From Candidatus Acidiferrales bacterium (GTDB lineage Bacteria > Acidobacteriota > Terriglobia > Acidoferrales > UBA7541): a stretch of DNA of 6,710 nt. Within the stretch, counting starts at the first letter, position 1, and the number at the start of each line of letters is the position of its first letter. The notes beneath the pieces are model-generated. The model ran no database searches. It was not told where the DNA came from and saw nothing but the letters and a program-made list of their open reading frames with translations. The stretch lies in the NCBI GenBank assembly GCA_030043155.1, contig JASHYE010000453.1:1-6710 (forward strand). Direction: 5' to 3'. A program made the translations under genes and the position numbers. Below, piece by piece: positions 5,217 through 6,710 of the stretch.

Positions 5217-6623
5217 ATGACGGAAAAACTACCCTCTATTGTGATTGTCGGCCGGCCGAACGTCGGAAAATCGACGCTGTTCAATCGTTTGACGGGAAGC
5301 CGACGCTCGATTGTGACGGACGAGCCCGGAATCACGCGCGATCGCATCTACGGTGTGGCTGAATGGGAAGGCAAGCAGTTCGAAGTGGCCGATACGGGCG
5401 GAATCGTTCCGGAGGAGAAGTCTGGTATTCCGGGCGAGATTCTGCGGCAGGCGCGCATCGCGATTGCGAACGCTACATTCATAATTCTGGTGACCGACGC
5501 GCGCACCGGTCCGGTGCCGCTCGATTTGGAACTGGCGCAACTTCTGCGGCGTACTGGCAAGCCCCTCGCGATTGCCGCCAATAAAGTTGATTCGCCAAAG
5601 CACATGACGCTTGCGGCTCCCTTTTATGAATTGGCAGACAAGGTGTTTCCCATTTCTTCTGAACACGGGTTTGGAATCGATGATCTGCTCGATTTCATTA
5701 CCGCCGATTTTCCGAAAGATGCGACTCAAGAGCCAACTCCGGAAATCAATATCGCCATTGTGGGCCGGCCTAATGTTGGGAAATCAACACTGTTGAATCG
5801 CATGGCGGGCGACGAACGCTCGATCGTTTCGCCTGAGCCGGGAACAACGCGAGATGCGGTAGATACGCTTATCGACCACAATGGGAGAACTTATCGTTTT
5901 CTGGATACCGCGGGTATTCGAAGGAAAGCAAAAACCAAGCTGGTGGCGGAAAAACTCAGTGTGGTGATGGCTCGCCGGCATCTGGAGCGCGCTGATGTGG
6001 CGCTCTTGGTGATTGATGGCACATTAGGGGTGACTTCGCACGACGCGACCATTGCGAATTACACGCAACAATCGGGCAGCGCGTTGATTGTAGTGGTCAA
6101 TAAATGGGACTTGGCGTTGAAGGCGGCCCAGGAACGATCTGATCAGGAGAAGAAGGGAAAGCCGGCCCCGCGCGTAAATGCAATGAAGCTCATGTCCGAT
6201 TATGAAAAGCTCATTCGAGAAAAACTGAAATTCATCGATTACGCTCCGGTCATTTTTCTTTCAGCGCTTACAGGAGAGCGGACGGGTGGTCTCTTTTCGC
6301 TGATCAATCGCGTGATTGAAGCGCGTCAGCGCCGAATTTCGACTGGGGAGTTGAACCGGTGGCTGTCGAGCGTAGATCTCGAGCGCGGAACTTCTCCGGC
6401 GGAAAGCAAAATCAAAATTTATTACGTGACGCAAGCTTCGATTGCGCCACCCACGTTTGTTTTGTTCACGAATCAAAAGCGACGACTGCACTTCAGTTAC
6501 GAACGGTTTTTGGAAAACCAGCTTCGCGAGAAATTCGATTTTACGGGCACGCCAATTCGGTTCCAGCAACGCGTAAGGGAGCGAAAGCGTCGTACTGGCT
6601 CTACCGTTCGAGAATCGGCGTGA
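5217..6623 (+). CDS. der: Ribosome-assembly GTPase Der (EngA)
   Basis: Essential GTPase that helps mature the 50S subunit. The 468-residue product has two tandem G domains and a C-terminal KH-like domain. G domain 1: GRPNVGKS (12-19), threonine 40 in GITRD, DTGG (59-62), NKVD (122-125). G domain 2: GRPNVGKS (183-190), TTRD (210-213), DTAG (230-233), NKWD (295-298), SAL (349-351). The KH-like part runs from about 360 to 453 (PPTFVLFTNQKRR, FSYERFLENQLREKF, TGTPIRF), followed by a basic tail. Compared with the roughly 436-residue Bacillus form, about 20 extra charged residues (about 305-326, rich in Lys/Glu/Gln) lie between the NKWD motif and the SAL motif. ATG at 5217 is the only start: an in-frame TAG lies at 5181-5183. 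There is no visible Shine-Dalgarno, unusual for a highly conserved gene. Confidence 0.97.
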   Translation: MTEKLPSIVIVGRPNVGKSTLFNRLTGSRRSIVTDEPGITRDRIYGVAEWEGKQFEVADTGGIVPEEKSGIPGEILRQARIAIANATFIILVTDARTGPVPLDLELAQLLRRTGKPLAIAANKVDSPKHMTLAAPFYELADKVFPISSEHGFGIDDLLDFITADFPKDATQEPTPEINIAIVGRPNVGKSTLLNRMAGDERSIVSPEPGTTRDAVDTLIDHNGRTYRFLDTAGIRRKAKTKLVAEKLSVVMARRHLERADVALLVIDGTLGVTSHDATIANYTQQSGSALIVVVNKWDLALKAAQERSDQEKKGKPAPRVNAMKLMSDYEKLIREKLKFIDYAPVIFLSALTGERTGGLFSLINRVIEARQRRISTGELNRWLSSVDLERGTSPAESKIKIYYVTQASIAPPTFVLFTNQKRRLHFSYERFLENQLREKFDFTGTPIRFQQRVRERKRRTGSTVRESA

Positions 6624-6666
6624 ATCGCCTGCCAATTTTGCCTACAATCGTGCGCTGCACATTCTC

Positions 6667-6710
6667 ATGATAGAGGAGCCGCTCGTGCCGCCAATGAACA
6701 CGGAAGAGAA
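6667..6710 (+). CDS. Start of an unidentified gene, cut by the window end
   Basis: An open frame begins at ATG 6667 (MIEEPLVPPMNTEE) and runs off the end. In-frame alternatives are GTG 6685, which has GAGGAG (6673-6678) at a good 6-base gap, and ATG 6694. The GTG has the best ribosome binding site. It lies 43 bases after the der stop, so it may be cotranscribed with der. A lone -10-like TACAAT (6643-6648) lies between them without a good -35. Too short to identify. Confidence 0.35.
   Translation, partial: MIEEPLVPPMNTEE

Noticed and set aside
5229..5729. Antisense frame of 166 residues over der
   Set aside because: It lies wholly within the conserved first G domain of der on the other strand; no motif and no upstream signal support it.
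6617..6629. GGCG-TGAAT-CGCC hairpin at the der stop as a terminator
   Set aside because: Only a 4-bp stem, and the T-run comes several bases later. The next open frame follows closely, so termination here is unlikely.
1..6710. Mobile elements, CRISPR arrays, tRNA/rRNA genes or a defence system
   Set aside because: No spaced repeats, transposase motifs, terminal inverted repeats or RNA gene signatures were seen. All sizeable genes belong to housekeeping or common enzyme families.

Overview
The window reads as ordinary chromosome from a free-living bacterium. It has a moderate-to-high GC content (by eye roughly 55-58%), dense genes with normal spacing, and no phage, transposon, CRISPR or RNA genes that I can see. 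The mix of a Bacillus-type pyrR-pyrB-pyrC cluster, a divergent class 1B-like pyrD, use of TTG/GTG starts, and a Der GTPase with a charged insert in its second G domain would fit an acidobacterium. That placement is a guess from family resemblance, not something the sequence proves.

Left part (1-3188): a pyrimidine biosynthesis locus. The 5' part of a dihydroorotate dehydrogenase gene (pyrD) runs leftward out of the window from about 251. It has no ATG, so it is easy to miss. Facing the other way is pyrR (372-920), then pyrB (GTG start at 959) and pyrC (ATG at 1914, overlapping the end of pyrB by 14 bases). PyrR senses uridine nucleotides, PyrB makes carbamoyl-aspartate, PyrC closes it to dihydroorotate and PyrD oxidises it to orotate, so both arms of the divergent locus feed one pathway. 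The 120-base divergent spacer holds a purine-rich hairpin, a direct repeat with an 18-base period, and a stem-loop ending one base before the pyrR start.

Middle (3189-4992): two leftward genes. One is a dienelactone-hydrolase family enzyme (3217-3960), convergent with pyrC. It has its own good sigma70-type promoter, with a 13-bp inverted repeat lying on the -35 box. The other is thiD (4075-4971), the HMP/HMP-P kinase of thiamine synthesis. Its start is best placed at a TTG behind a GGAGGG ribosome binding site. Its N-terminus carries a short Asn-His-Thr repeat.

Right part (4993-6710): a 245-base spacer between thiD and the rightward der (5217-6623), the two-domain ribosome-assembly GTPase. 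The spacer has AT-rich tracts and weak promoter candidates in both directions. After der, an open frame starts at 6667 and leaves the window; too little of it is present to identify.

I found no new system. The points most worth a second look are the hidden divergent pyrD with its unusual start, the control region between pyrD and pyrR, and the inverted repeat on the hydrolase promoter.
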